Part shown: positions 53,865 to 63,764 of the stretch, in pieces
How positions within the stretch are numbered: the stretch's first letter is position 1
How the letters are laid out: every line of letters starts with the position of its first letter
NCBI RefSeq assembly: GCF_000293805.1
Contig: NZ_AMBZ01000003.1
Span: forward strand, 372,001 to 436,000
Source: Paenibacillus alvei DSM 29
GTDB taxonomy: Bacteria; Bacillota; Bacilli; Paenibacillales; Paenibacillaceae
Direction of reading: 5' to 3'
Length of the DNA: 64,000 bases
Notes under the pieces: model-generated
The model's database searches: none
What the model was told of the DNA's origin: nothing
The model's input: only the letters and a program-made list of their open reading frames with translations
Program-made: the position numbers and the translations under genes

Positions 53865-53906
53865 GGAGTGTCCTTCGCAAGGAATTGCGTTAGGTCACTC
53901 TTTTTT
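53865..53906 (+). terminator. terminator after the metallophosphoesterase
   Basis: GAGTG (53866-53870) and CACTC (53896-53900) with an inner CCTT/AAGG stem, followed by T6. Confidence 0.7.
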
Positions 53907-54084
53907 ACTTCAAGGTGAAAAAACATGGAAAAGTATCAATAATCGTTGCTTTGTCATATATTCGTGAAAGCGCTCTTCTTATACAATTGATGGTAATCAG
54001 ACAGGAGATAAGAACAGGATCGCGCTTGCTTCATTTAATCGCTTTGCATTCCGGGACAAACATGATACTAGGAGGGATTCATGA

Positions 54085-55044
54085 ATGGCGAAAACATCCG
54101 ATGCGACGGAACCATCAGTGGGCTTGAGTCTCGATAAGCATCAGAAAAGTGCCTTTAAGCGCTTTTTTATGCAAATAGATATTCAACTAATGGTACTGCC
54201 TGCACTTGCGCTAATCTTTATCTTTTCATACATTCCAATGTATGGTGTGCTCATTGCGTTTCAAGATTACAAGATGGGCTCTAACTTATTGAATAATAAT
54301 TGGGTTGGGTTGAAGCACTTTATTTACTTCTTCAACGCACCTGAGTTCTACCCTGTCATGCGCAATACGATTATTATCAGCTTTTTGAAGTTCATCTTCG
54401 GCTTCCCTGCGCCAATCATTCTTGCTCTTATGTTAAATGAGGTGCGCAAGATAGCGTTCAAGCGCATCATTCAGACGGTTACTTATCTGCCTCACTTCCT
54501 GTCTTGGGTCGTAATCGGATCGATGGTTACGTCCATGCTCTCGGTTGATAATGGAAGCGTGAACATGCTGCTGGAAAAGCTGAGGTTCATTGATGAGCCA
54601 ATCAACTTCCTGTCGATGACGGAATATTTCTGGACAATTCTCGTCACAACGAATGTATGGAAGGAAATCGGCTTTGCTTCGATTGTGTACTTGGCAGCCA
54701 TTGCGGGTATTGATCCGCATCTGTATGAAGCGGCCGCTATTGATGGTGCGAGCCGACTTAAACAGATTTATTTAATTACACTCCCATGCATTATGCCGGT
54801 TGTTATTATCTTTATGATCCTGGCTATTGGCAATCTGATGAATGCAGGCTTTGAGGATATTATGATTTTGGCTTCTAACCCGGCCCTACGGGAAGTGTCA
54901 GATTCACTTGATGTCTATGTCGTACGTGTCGGTATCGATAATTACAGGTACTCCTATGCAACGGCAATTGGTCTGTTCAAGGCTCTCGTAAGTGTTACAT
55001 TTGCCAACTTTATCGCAAGAAGAACAGGCAATAGCTTATGGTGA
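54085..55044 (+). CDS. carbohydrate ABC transporter permease, LplB-like
   Basis: A 319-residue permease with six membrane segments. FSYIPMYGVLIAFQDYKMG is the LplB/YtePlike opening. The ATPase contact loop is YEAAAIDGASRLKQIYLITL near residue 215. It pairs with the LplC-like permease 31 bases downstream. These importers handle oligosaccharides (plant polysaccharide or glycan fragments) and use a shared MsmX-type ATPase encoded elsewhere; none is in this cluster. ATG 54085 follows AGGAGG. Confidence 0.9.
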   Translation: MAKTSDATEPSVGLSLDKHQKSAFKRFFMQIDIQLMVLPALALIFIFSYIPMYGVLIAFQDYKMGSNLLNNNWVGLKHFIYFFNAPEFYPVMRNTIIISFLKFIFGFPAPIILALMLNEVRKIAFKRIIQTVTYLPHFLSWVVIGSMVTSMLSVDNGSVNMLLEKLRFIDEPINFLSMTEYFWTILVTTNVWKEIGFASIVYLAAIAGIDPHLYEAAAIDGASRLKQIYLITLPCIMPVVIIFMILAIGNLMNAGFEDIMILASNPALREVSDSLDVYVVRVGIDNYRYSYATAIGLFKALVSVTFANFIARRTGNSLW

Positions 55045-55075
55045 TGAATGACTCTATTAGGGGAGGACGTAATCG

Positions 55076-55972
55076 ATGATTCGTGATAGCTTAGCAGACC
55101 GAATTTTAACGGTTTTCATCTATGTATTTCTTATCCTGCTGGCCTTTTCAGCTTTTTATCCGTTCTGGAACTCGCTTGTTATATCCTTCAATGACGGAAT
55201 GGATACATCTAAGGGCGGAATTACATTTTGGCCGCGCCAGTTCTCTCTGGAGAACTATAGAATTGTGTTCGAAGATGCAAGACTTATGAATGGATTCGTC
55301 GTTGCGGCACTGCGCACGGTGATCGGTACAGTATCTGCCATATTGTGTACCTCGATTTTTGCGTACGGCATGTCAAAGCGTGAACTGATGGGTCGCAAAT
55401 ATTACATGATCATGTGTATTATCACGATGTATTTCGGTGGCGGGTTAATCCCGACTTACATGCTTATTCGTGGGCTTGGATTGTTCAACTCTTTCTGGGT
55501 ATTCATCATTCCTGCGCTGATTAGTGTATGGAACATGATTATATTCCGCACCTTCTTCCAGGGGCTTCCGCAAGGTCTTGAGGAATCTGCGAAGATTGAT
55601 GGCTGCGGGAACTGGGGCACTTATTTCCGAATTGTACTGCCGCTATCGGGACCGGTAGTCGCGACATTGGCATTGTTCACCGCAGTTGCGCACTGGAATG
55701 AATGGTTCGTAGCGAGCATTTATATCATGGACGAGAATTTGATGCCGATCCAAACGGTACTGAGACAGATTCTATTTTCCAATATTGCTTCCGAGCAAAT
55801 TTCTAATCTGGATTCTAGCTCATTAGCGCGCCTCAATGCAGCAAAGAGCATTACATCCAAATCGTTGACGATGGCGACGATTATGGTAGCAACGATCCCA
55901 ATTGTATGTGTGTACCCGTTCCTGCAGAAGTATTTTGTTAAGGGTGTATTGGTTGGTTCGCTTAAGGAATAG
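55076..55972 (+). CDS. carbohydrate ABC transporter permease, LplC-like
   Basis: A 298-residue permease with six membrane segments. YPFWNSLVISFNDGMD and GGLIPTYMLIRGLGLFNSFW are LplC/YtcP landmarks, and EESAKIDGCGNWGTYFRIVL is the ATPase contact loop near residue 178. ATG 55076 follows GGGGAGG. It lies between the partner permease and the binding protein, in the usual order of Paenibacillus oligosaccharide importers. Confidence 0.9.
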   Translation: MIRDSLADRILTVFIYVFLILLAFSAFYPFWNSLVISFNDGMDTSKGGITFWPRQFSLENYRIVFEDARLMNGFVVAALRTVIGTVSAILCTSIFAYGMSKRELMGRKYYMIMCIITMYFGGGLIPTYMLIRGLGLFNSFWVFIIPALISVWNMIIFRTFFQGLPQGLEESAKIDGCGNWGTYFRIVLPLSGPVVATLALFTAVAHWNEWFVASIYIMDENLMPIQTVLRQILFSNIASEQISNLDSSSLARLNAAKSITSKSLTMATIMVATIPIVCVYPFLQKYFVKGVLVGSLKE

Positions 55973-56061
55973 TCGGATCCGCTCTGATGTCATCCGCGTT
56001 TAGAGCATTCACTGCTTTAAACATAGATTAGAACTTACAAATTGAAAGGGGAAAAGAACCA

Positions 56062-57741
56062 GTGAAGAACAAGAGAAAACTTCTTCTGAGCGTGTTGTCG
56101 GTCTTTATGGTGTTCACTATGATGGTAGGCTGCAGCAGCGGTGGCAATACACCACAAGCGAACGAGCCGGCTAAGCAAGGTGAAGGAACGGAAAACAGCA
56201 ATAGTGAAGCATCTAAGAGTGATGTGTACGAACTGGGCAAGGAGCCTCTTGAGGTTACGTTCTTCGGAAACTACGGCTGGTATGATATGCCGAAGTGGGG
56301 CAAGGATCCGGCTTCGAAATGGATTCAAGACAATAAGAAAATTTCGGTGAAGGCTATCAGTTCTGGCGGTAATGCGGCTCAAAAGCTGCAGACGATGATC
56401 GCCGGCAATGAATTGCCAGACATCATTTGGACTGACCGCGGTGCAGACGTAGAGCGTCTGCGCGAAGCGGATATGCTGGTTCCTTTGGATGAATATATCG
56501 ATAAGTATCCGAACTTCAAGAAATACTTAACGAAAGATCATCTTGGCATGCTTCGTTCTCCAGACGGCAAGCTCTATCAGCTTCCGAACTACTATACGAC
56601 GCAGCCAAACGGAAATGCAGGCTACGCGATCAACAAGCGCATTTATAAGGACCTGGGCTCGCCTCCATTGAATACAACGGATGATTTGTATAATTATTTG
56701 AAAGCGGTTAAGGCAAAGTATCCGGATGTCATTCCATTCGAAACAGGCTTGGCTAAAGAAGGCCATGGTGTTGATCAGATCTATTCCAGCTTCAAGGAAG
56801 GCAATCTGACCTTTACAAGATTTTATGGAGTACCGGATGGCGATAAGATTGTGTCCATTTATAAAGACGAACCGTTCCGTGAATCTGCACTCTTTGTCGC
56901 GAAGCTGATGCGTGAAAAGCTGATGACGCAGGATGCGAATACACAAACAGAAGATCAAATTAAAGAGAAAGCAATGAATGGAAAGTTCGCAGTCATTGCG
57001 GGTCCAGATCCATTCAAGTATATTAGTGCAGCCGATGCGGAGTTGAAGAAGAAAGATCCAGATGGCGGATACGAGTTCATCCAGCCTATCGCAAAGGCAG
57101 GTTTGGATCGCAGCAAAATTTACCCAGGCACTTACAATCAGTTAGGCTGGAACGTAGCGCTTATAACGAAAAATGCAAAAAATCCCGAAGCGATCTTCGC
57201 GATGCTCGACTGGATGACTGGTCCAGAGGCATCCATGGTTGAGAACTGGGGCCCTCCAGGACCAGACGGCTATTGGAATGGATTTGAAGCAGATGGTGTT
57301 ACTCCGATCTTCAATAAGGATAAATATTTGAACGATCCAGGCCCGCTTGCAGATATTAATGGTGTAGCTGGTAACCTGGTATGGGTAGGCAACACGGTAT
57401 ACATGGACAATACAAAGAAGCAAATGCTGTCTCAATTGTCCCCAGACCAAATCGACTTTAACACTCGCTGGCAGATGGAAATAACTTGGGGCACGCAAGC
57501 GGACTACACTGAATTTTTGAATTGGGAGCCGCTTCCGGACAGCAAAGAAGGAACAATTAGACAAAGTGTAAGAGATATTTGGACAACAGCAAGAGCAAAG
57601 GCAATGTATGGCAAGACGGACGAAGAAGTGCTGGCTATATTGGATAAAGCACATGATGACTCGATGAAGCTGGGACTTCAAGAGCTCCTAGACCATGTTG
57701 CAAAGGTATGGAACGAGAATAAGAAAGCGATGGGGAGATAA
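56062..57741 (+). CDS. carbohydrate ABC transporter substrate-binding lipoprotein, LplA-like
   Basis: A 559-residue lipoprotein. The signal (KNKRKLLLSVLSVFMVFTMM) ends in lipobox MVGCSS, followed by a Ser/Gly/Glu linker. The large mature domain begins PLEVTFFGNYGWYDMPKWG and has the family-1 sugar-binding pattern (ISSGGNAAQKLQTMIAGNEL, then PDIIWTDRG; WNVALITKNAKNPEAIFAML). Its size (over 500 residues) and company match LplA/YtcQ. GTG 56062 follows AAAGGGGAAAAG. A strong terminator separates it from the YesN/YesM genes, which most likely sense the sugar and induce this operon. Confidence 0.9.
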   Translation: MKNKRKLLLSVLSVFMVFTMMVGCSSGGNTPQANEPAKQGEGTENSNSEASKSDVYELGKEPLEVTFFGNYGWYDMPKWGKDPASKWIQDNKKISVKAISSGGNAAQKLQTMIAGNELPDIIWTDRGADVERLREADMLVPLDEYIDKYPNFKKYLTKDHLGMLRSPDGKLYQLPNYYTTQPNGNAGYAINKRIYKDLGSPPLNTTDDLYNYLKAVKAKYPDVIPFETGLAKEGHGVDQIYSSFKEGNLTFTRFYGVPDGDKIVSIYKDEPFRESALFVAKLMREKLMTQDANTQTEDQIKEKAMNGKFAVIAGPDPFKYISAADAELKKKDPDGGYEFIQPIAKAGLDRSKIYPGTYNQLGWNVALITKNAKNPEAIFAMLDWMTGPEASMVENWGPPGPDGYWNGFEADGVTPIFNKDKYLNDPGPLADINGVAGNLVWVGNTVYMDNTKKQMLSQLSPDQIDFNTRWQMEITWGTQADYTEFLNWEPLPDSKEGTIRQSVRDIWTTARAKAMYGKTDEEVLAILDKAHDDSMKLGLQELLDHVAKVWNENKKAMGR

Positions 57742-57773
57742 AGGTTAGAATAATTCGGTTCGACGAATTAAGG

Positions 57774-57810
57774 AAAGAAGGCTTGCGTTGATCGCAGGCC
57801 TTCTTTTTTA
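57774..57810 (+). terminator. terminator after the LplA-like gene
   Basis: AAAGAAGGCttGCG pairs with CGCagGCCTTCTTTTTT with one internal mismatch pair; the 3' side ends in T6. Confidence 0.85.
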
Positions 57811-57971
57811 TGAATACTGCAGTGTGCACCTGTTGGATCGTTAGAAGGACATACATAATGTAACCGCTATTATTTGTCTGTTAAATGTAGAAATGAATTG
57901 TTATACTTAGGGTTGTGTATTGTTATAATTTAGGAGAGAGAGAAATCCAGTGTGTGTCTAAGGGGGCATTC

Positions 57972-59549
57972 ATGTATAACGTACTGTTAGTAGACGATGA
58001 GATGTTGGATCTGGAAGGGTTGAAGCAGTTTATTCCTTGGAGCGATCTTGGCATGGAAGTCGTCGACGCTGTGAATAATGCATTTGCAGCATGCAATGTA
58101 TTGGAGAAATACCCGATAGACATTATCGTTAGCGATGTGAACATGCCAAATATGTCTGGATTGGAGCTGGCGCGGACAGCTATCGAAAAAAAGCCGGATA
58201 TACGGATCATTTTTGTAAGCGGTTACCAGGACTTCGGCTACGTCAAGCAAGCATTGTCGTTAAAAGCGTGCAGCTACATCTTGAAGCCTATGGATGACAA
58301 CGAACTGATAACAAATTTGCAAAAAGTAAAAGATGAGCTGGATGTTGAACGGAAGCGGCGCGATGCAGCGGAAGCGTTCCAGCATATGATTCCGATGGCC
58401 AAGAACAACCTCCTGCTTCGCTTATTTGAAGGAGATTGGGACGGTATCCATGAGGAGGGCATGCATAAGCTTATTGTGTCTTATGGATTGGATCGCCTAG
58501 CATGGCCTGTTCGAGCTGCCATCATTGAATTAGATGATTGGAGCTGGCCGCAGCATGATACAGCTCAAGATCAAGGGGTAACGAAAAACTTTATTTATGA
58601 AGTCAATGAGATTGGCTATGCTTTGGGGCTGCCTCATTGCTGCAAGGTGTCAGCACATCGCTTTGTATTTTTGCTGGAAGATCACGGCATGGACGTATTT
58701 ACAAAGGAATCCGCAAAATCGATTTACGCCAGAATAACCGTTTCGACGACGATAGGAGTTGGAGGTCCGGCATTCGGACTCGATGAGCTTCAGGCATCCT
58801 ACAAGCAAGCATTGGAGGCGGTGGACAGCAAGATGTTCATCGGCAAGGGCCAACTCATCATGTATGAATCCGTGAATCGAGATCCGGAAATGATCGATGC
58901 CCGGAATCTTGATATCCGTATGGAAGCTCTCTTCACGGCGATGAGTGACTATGAGCTTGTTCTCATTTATGATGAGCTCGAGAAGCTGTTTCAGTCCGTC
59001 ACAATGCTCCGTTCAAAGTATACGATACATAATTTGGCAATGTTTATCATTTGGAAGCTGGATCAGCAATTGAAGGGAAATGATGAAAGTTTATTCGAGA
59101 TACTGGGTATGGAGCTCCACAGTCTGGACATTCTGCTTCAATTTGATACGGTGAGCGATATTCGATCTTGGCTTGTAAGGAAGACCTTCGAAATTTCTGA
59201 ATATTTGCGCAGCAAAGCTACTTCGAAGAACAACCGGCTTATTCGGGAAATGATTCAGATGATGAAAGATAAAATGAATGACAATATTACGTTGAAGGAC
59301 GTGGCGAATCAATTCTCCTTCTCTCCGAATTACTTGGGGTATATGTTCAAGGAAGAGACAGGGAAATCGTTCAGTGAAGTGCTCATACAGCTCCGAATGG
59401 AAAGGGCCCGTGAACTGCTGCATGAACCATCCATCAAAATTTATGAAATAGCCAATCAAGTGGGGTATCGGTACCTTCCATACTTCAGCAGACAATTCAA
59501 GGAAGCGTATGGCATGACACCGATGGAATATCGCAAACGTGAAACGTGA
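57972..59549 (+). CDS. YesN-like response regulator with AraC DNA-binding domain
   Basis: A 525-residue regulator. The receiver domain (residues 1-120) has the acidic pocket VDDEMLD, the phosphoacceptor Asp in IIVSDVNMPNMSG and the Lys in YILKPMDD. A long middle domain follows, then a C-terminal AraC double HTH (NITLKDVANQFSFSPNYLGY; IKIYEIANQVGYRYLPYFSR and QFKEAYGMTPMEYRK). ATG 57972 follows AAGGGGG by 6 bases. Its stop overlaps the region of the sensor-kinase start. It should activate the carbohydrate importer upstream. Confidence 0.9.
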   Translation: MYNVLLVDDEMLDLEGLKQFIPWSDLGMEVVDAVNNAFAACNVLEKYPIDIIVSDVNMPNMSGLELARTAIEKKPDIRIIFVSGYQDFGYVKQALSLKACSYILKPMDDNELITNLQKVKDELDVERKRRDAAEAFQHMIPMAKNNLLLRLFEGDWDGIHEEGMHKLIVSYGLDRLAWPVRAAIIELDDWSWPQHDTAQDQGVTKNFIYEVNEIGYALGLPHCCKVSAHRFVFLLEDHGMDVFTKESAKSIYARITVSTTIGVGGPAFGLDELQASYKQALEAVDSKMFIGKGQLIMYESVNRDPEMIDARNLDIRMEALFTAMSDYELVLIYDELEKLFQSVTMLRSKYTIHNLAMFIIWKLDQQLKGNDESLFEILGMELHSLDILLQFDTVSDIRSWLVRKTFEISEYLRSKATSKNNRLIREMIQMMKDKMNDNITLKDVANQFSFSPNYLGYMFKEETGKSFSEVLIQLRMERARELLHEPSIKIYEIANQVGYRYLPYFSRQFKEAYGMTPMEYRKRET

Positions 59550-59563
59550 CAGGGGAGATGTTC

Positions 59564-61306
59564 ATGAACGAGCAGCGAGCGAAATTTCGATACTTGCCGA
59601 TTGGCTACAAACTCATGCTGACCTATATGCTCTTCATCATCATCCCTGTGCTTGTGATTGGACTCGTATCGCACTCGATGTATGATCAGTCCATTCGGAA
59701 GCATACGCGGACGAATATACAAGGTACACTGTTGCAAATTCGCGATAATATTGAATATAAAATGCAGGATTTAATCCGCATATCTACTATATTGTACGGT
59801 GATTATGAGTTATATCGGTACTTGCGCAGCTATGAGGAAGGCTGGGAGAATTTCGATCGGACGACAAAATATGTGGTTCCAAAGATAGAAGCAGCATCAG
59901 CGTCAACAGGGATGAAGCTGTGGGTATCTGTATTTTTGCGTAATGAATCGATTCATGAGATCTATCACAGTTCATTTGGGAAAGAGAATCCTTCTGATTA
60001 CAACTGGCCTTATGATATTTATCATCTGAATCGAATTACGGATAAGGAATGGTATAAGAGTTTCCCGCCCGAGAAGTACAGTGTCACGATGAAATGGAGC
60101 CAAATTGAGCGCGATGAGGAGAATAGCCGCATTTCCCTGCTGCGCCGGCTTGTAGATACGAATAATCCTCTTAAGCTTCAAGAAGTCGGCTTTTTACGTA
60201 TTAATGTTGCAATTTCGGAGCTATTTGACAGTATCAATTATTCAAAGATCGGGAATGGCAGCGTAATCTATCTAATGGACGAGCATGGGGAAACCATGTA
60301 TCAGTCTGGCAAACTGCCGAATGATAAAGCCGATATTGAAAGCAACTATTTGACGATTCAAGAGACGATTGGAAAGCAAGCCTGGCAACTGGTAGCTCAT
60401 GTTCCTCTTGCGATCATTCAGCAGGATTCCATGAAGGTTCGGTTATTCGTTATTTTTATTTGCTTCATTTGCTTTGTTGTCTTGTCATTTGCCGGCGTAT
60501 TTATTTCGAGATATTTCTCCATTCGGATTACGAAGTTCGTGTCTGTGCTCAATGCTTTCCGTGAAGGGGATCTGCATAAGCGCATTTCGTATCGAGGGAA
60601 GGATGAGTTCTCGCAGATTGCGACGGCATTGAATAGTATGGGCGAGAACGTGGAGTCTCTCATTAAAGAAGTATATTTGACACAGCTCCAGAAGAAAGAA
60701 GCAGAGCTGGAGATGCTTCAATCGCAAATCAACCCGCACTTTTTATATAACACACTGTCTTCTATTAACCGACTTGCGAAATTCGGAGATAACGAGAAGC
60801 TGCAGCAAATGGTTCTGGGGCTCGCAAAGTTTTACCGGTTGTCGCTTAATAATGGCAAGCTGATGATCCCTGTACATAAGGAAATTGAGCAGGCGCAGGC
60901 TTATGTCGATATTCAGAAAATCAAATATGGAGATCGCCTTAGTGTGATGTTCGATATTGATCCTGCTGTATGGCCATTCAGTACGGTGAAGCTGATCATT
61001 CAGCCCTTTATTGAAAATGTGTTGGAGCATGCTTGGTGCGGGGATCGGATTCATATTCGCATTGTAGCGCAGAAGGATGGAGAAGAGCTGCTGTTCCGGA
61101 TTATTGACGATGGGGTTGGCATGACGACGCAGCGCATCCACGACATTTTTGACGGAATCGATCATGTGAACACAGGTTACGGGATTCGAAATGTGAATCA
61201 GCGGATTAAGCTGCATTTTGGAACGGAGTATGGAGTTGCGATAATTAGCGGGCTTGGCATAGGAACGTCGGTTTCCATACGTATACCGGCAGAAAGACAT
61301 AATTAA
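59564..61306 (+). CDS. YesM-like sensor histidine kinase
   Basis: A 580-residue sensor. Membrane helix 1 is LMLTYMLFIIIPVLVIGLVS (about 15-35), then an extracellular sensor of about 260 residues, helix 2 (VRLFVIFICFICFVVLSFAG), HAMP (FREGDLHKRISYRGKDEFSQ), the His-kinase domain with phosphoacceptor His in SQINPHFLYNTLSSINRL and the ATPase domain with IIDDGVGM and GYGIRNVNQRIKLHFG. ATG 59564 follows AGGGGAG by 7 bases. It phosphorylates the adjacent YesN-like protein in response to an extracellular sugar or its loaded binding protein. Confidence 0.9.
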   Translation: MNEQRAKFRYLPIGYKLMLTYMLFIIIPVLVIGLVSHSMYDQSIRKHTRTNIQGTLLQIRDNIEYKMQDLIRISTILYGDYELYRYLRSYEEGWENFDRTTKYVVPKIEAASASTGMKLWVSVFLRNESIHEIYHSSFGKENPSDYNWPYDIYHLNRITDKEWYKSFPPEKYSVTMKWSQIERDEENSRISLLRRLVDTNNPLKLQEVGFLRINVAISELFDSINYSKIGNGSVIYLMDEHGETMYQSGKLPNDKADIESNYLTIQETIGKQAWQLVAHVPLAIIQQDSMKVRLFVIFICFICFVVLSFAGVFISRYFSIRITKFVSVLNAFREGDLHKRISYRGKDEFSQIATALNSMGENVESLIKEVYLTQLQKKEAELEMLQSQINPHFLYNTLSSINRLAKFGDNEKLQQMVLGLAKFYRLSLNNGKLMIPVHKEIEQAQAYVDIQKIKYGDRLSVMFDIDPAVWPFSTVKLIIQPFIENVLEHAWCGDRIHIRIVAQKDGEELLFRIIDDGVGMTTQRIHDIFDGIDHVNTGYGIRNVNQRIKLHFGTEYGVAIISGLGIGTSVSIRIPAERHN

Positions 61307-61332
61307 TATACCATTATATGCCTAACTTCTTG

Positions 61333-61338
61333 TATAAT
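61333..61338 (+). promoter_or_regulatory. -10 box of the gene at 61380
   Basis: A perfect TATAAT at 61333-61338 puts transcription start near 61345, i.e. at or after the first in-frame ATG (61344). That supports the TTG start at 61380. No good -35 is seen. Confidence 0.45.
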
Positions 61339-61379
61339 AGATCATGTTGAACCATGCTCAGAAATGGAGGGAAGTTGGA

Positions 61380-61988
61380 TTGAATGCTCGATCTTTAGCC
61401 TTTGTGGCTGTTCGACTCGGTGCTCTCTATTTGATCGCAACCTCCTTATTGGAGATGGCGAAGAATGCGGCAGATGTGGTGAGGCTGATCTCTGGCATTA
61501 TTTATATGGATATTGGAAACGGAAATGTTGCATATAGCAGTTTACTTTTTTTGCTATTGCCGATTGTAGTCCCGCTTATTTGTGGCATTTTGCTATGGTG
61601 CTTGGCATATCGCTTGTCTCAAGCGTTAGCTCCAGCCAAGCTTCGCCTAGAGCCGCCGATTGAATCGGCGGGCACCCGATCGAACAGTGAAGATCATTTG
61701 ATGCCACTCCGTAGTCATACCCATGGAGCGAATCCGATATTGCGCACTTGCCTTCATATCGGACTTGGAATTTCTGGAATTATGCTGCTCGTGAATAGTA
61801 TTCCTGAATTTATCAAACTATTAATCATGCTTACAAATCAAGAGGCTGCCCACTTTGCTGAGCATACTTGGACAGAGTACAGTGCCAATTTCGTAAAGGT
61901 GATTGTACAAATGCTGCTCGGGATATGTCTGGCGGCAGGAGCGGGTGGCATTGCACGTTTTTTCACACGCACAGCCCCGCCTTCTTAA
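61380..61988 (+). CDS. uncharacterised membrane protein, four helices
   Basis: A 202-residue protein with four membrane helices (AFVAVRLGALYLIATSLLEM; SLLFLLLPIVVPLICGILLW; ILRTCLHIGLGISGIMLLVN; a last one near LLGICLAAGAGGIARFF) and a polar central loop of about 50 residues. No family motif is recognised. TTG 61380 is chosen because GGAGGG (61366-61371) lies 8 bases upstream. It follows yesM by 73 bases with its own -10 box and ends at a terminator. Function unknown. Confidence 0.7.
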   Translation: MNARSLAFVAVRLGALYLIATSLLEMAKNAADVVRLISGIIYMDIGNGNVAYSSLLFLLLPIVVPLICGILLWCLAYRLSQALAPAKLRLEPPIESAGTRSNSEDHLMPLRSHTHGANPILRTCLHIGLGISGIMLLVNSIPEFIKLLIMLTNQEAAHFAEHTWTEYSANFVKVIVQMLLGICLAAGAGGIARFFTRTAPPS

Positions 61989-62008
61989 GGATAATATGCG
62001 CAACAATA

Positions 62009-62052
62009 CACAGCGGCTGAACCTTGCTCAATAGCGAGGCTCAGCCGCTGTG
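62009..62052. terminator. bidirectional terminator
   Basis: A perfect 12-bp stem CACAGCGGCTGA (62009-62020) / TCAGCCGCTGTG (62041-62052) with an inner GC/GC arm lies between converging genes. T-richness on either side is modest. Confidence 0.75.
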
Positions 62053-62056
62053 TCAT

Positions 62057-62905
62057 TTATTTGCGGGCATATACAATACCGATCGTGTTCGGTCCACAGT
62101 GACTGGAAATCACACATCCGCAATCCGACAGGAATACATGCTTCGCTCCCGTCTTTTGTTTCAATTCCTCTTGCAGCATTTGGGCATCGTCCAGAGACAA
62201 GGAATGAGTGACAAATACGATATCCTTGTCCATTTCGTTCACATGATCCAGTGCATTTTGCTTCAACTGCTCTAAGGCTTTTTCACGTTTGCCTCGAATT
62301 TTATTGGCCGGCGTCATTTTACCGTCGACGACTTTGATGACCGGTCGAATGCGGAGGAGGCTGCCAATCAAGTTCTGCAGTCCGCTGCAGCGTCCGCCTT
62401 TGTAGAGGTAATCAAGCGTATCGATGATGAATTCCGTCTCCATTTTGCCGCGAACATCCTCAACAAGCTTCACTGTATCTTCGAGTGAGGTACCAGCTTC
62501 GAGTGCCATAGCAGCCTTGAGAACTGGAATCCCAATGCCTGTAGATAAATTCAAGGAATCTATAACGGTGACGGAACCTTCACCTAACATCTCCCCAGCA
62601 ATCGTTGCGTTTTGAATGGTGGAGGATAGATGGGAAGACAATCCGATATATAAGATGTTACGGCCTTCCTTTACAAATGGTTCAAATGCCTGCATGAAGT
62701 CTGCAGGCGAAGGCGAGGACGTCTTCGGCAGCTTGCCGCATTCCTCAACTCGCTTATACATTTCTGGGGGGGTCATATCCACTCCGTCACGAAAAGCGTC
62801 GTCACCGAAGGTAACATATAAGGGGATGATGCCAATGTCATAACGTTCTAGTAATGATTTCGGCAGATCACAGGTACTGTCCGAAAATATTTTAATGTGG
62901 TTCAT
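62057..62905 (-). CDS. DegV-family fatty-acid-binding protein
   Basis: A 282-residue DegV protein: IKIFSDSTCDLPKSLLERYD at the N-terminus, PKTSSPSPADFM, IYIGLSSHLSSTIQNA and, in the C-terminal part, TLDYLYKGGRCSGLQNLIGS and SSHCGPNTIGIVYARK. DegV (FakB-like) proteins hold a fatty acid between two domains and, in the FakA/FakB system, present it for phosphorylation; the conserved Ser/Thr in the TSSPSP and SSHLSS loops bind the carboxylate. ATG 62905 follows AGGAGG. No fakA is adjacent. Confidence 0.92.
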   Translation of the reverse strand: MNHIKIFSDSTCDLPKSLLERYDIGIIPLYVTFGDDAFRDGVDMTPPEMYKRVEECGKLPKTSSPSPADFMQAFEPFVKEGRNILYIGLSSHLSSTIQNATIAGEMLGEGSVTVIDSLNLSTGIGIPVLKAAMALEAGTSLEDTVKLVEDVRGKMETEFIIDTLDYLYKGGRCSGLQNLIGSLLRIRPVIKVVDGKMTPANKIRGKREKALEQLKQNALDHVNEMDKDIVFVTHSLSLDDAQMLQEELKQKTGAKHVFLSDCGCVISSHCGPNTIGIVYARK

Positions 62906-63137
62906 TATGCTTCCTCCTGAAAGGTATGTAGCTTTTATACGAAAATGGTTTCATTAGTAGACATTTAATCATTATACTGCAAAAAGAATAGACTTACCTA
63001 ATCCAAATTAGTTGAATAGGCTGAAAAAATATTCCAAATGAGGCGTGCGATTGCGTTCGCTGAGCGGCCCACGTTATACTGAAGCAAGATAAAGCATGAA
63101 GTACAGAATAACAAAGTATGGTTCCAGAGGGAGCTTC

Positions 63138-63740
63138 ATGATGGAGTACATAAGGAAAGGACAAGTAGCAACAAAGATGAACATCGAAGCGAAAGCATTT
63201 AGAAGGATTCAATGGGGTTTGTTATTTTTTATTGATTACGCGCCAAGAGGCATCGATCTGCTGCCCGATATTGTAGGCTTGGCCTTGGTCTTCAGCGGAG
63301 TTAAGGGATTGGTGTCCGTGTCAGATCGATTCTTGCTTGCGAAGCGGGTCTGCATTCCACTCATCGTGCTCGCCTTGTATGAATTAGTGCAGCCGATGGT
63401 GTTGGGTGGTGTGAACCCAGAAGTAAGAGCTTGGATTGGTGTCATACGGAGTATTGCGGAAACAGGTTTGAATATTACATTAGTGACCTTCATGTGCAGT
63501 GGATTGCGGCAATATGCCTTGAGCCGTGATTGGGGCTCCATCGCGCATATGGCACGAAGACGATCATTATACTTTACGGTTGCACTCGCATGCTCCTTCA
63601 GCATGATCGGCTTTGCGCTTGCGTCGCCAATGGTATTCTCTGCCATGGCTGCTCCGATGTTCCTGCTCTACATTATTGTCGTGTTCATGCTTATGGGGCT
63701 GTTCGGACAGGCAGCTAAAATGGTGCAGAAGCAAAAATAA
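63138..63740 (+). CDS. uncharacterised membrane protein
   Basis: A 200-residue hydrophobic protein with about five helices (LLFFIDYAPRGIDLLPDIVG; RVCIPLIVLALYELVQPMVL; SLYFTVALACSFSMIGFALA; a last one near FLLYIIVVFMLMGLFG). The GLLFFIDYAPRGIDLLPDIVG stretch resembles small multispan proteins annotated only as hypothetical in Paenibacillus. Start is ATG 63138 or 63141 after GAGGGAG (4 or 7 bases). It precedes the PP2C gene by 24 bases, so the two are likely one operon. Confidence 0.7.
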   Translation: MMEYIRKGQVATKMNIEAKAFRRIQWGLLFFIDYAPRGIDLLPDIVGLALVFSGVKGLVSVSDRFLLAKRVCIPLIVLALYELVQPMVLGGVNPEVRAWIGVIRSIAETGLNITLVTFMCSGLRQYALSRDWGSIAHMARRRSLYFTVALACSFSMIGFALASPMVFSAMAAPMFLLYIIVVFMLMGLFGQAAKMVQKQK

Positions 63741-63764
63741 ATAGAGATTGGGAGGTGTGTCGAA

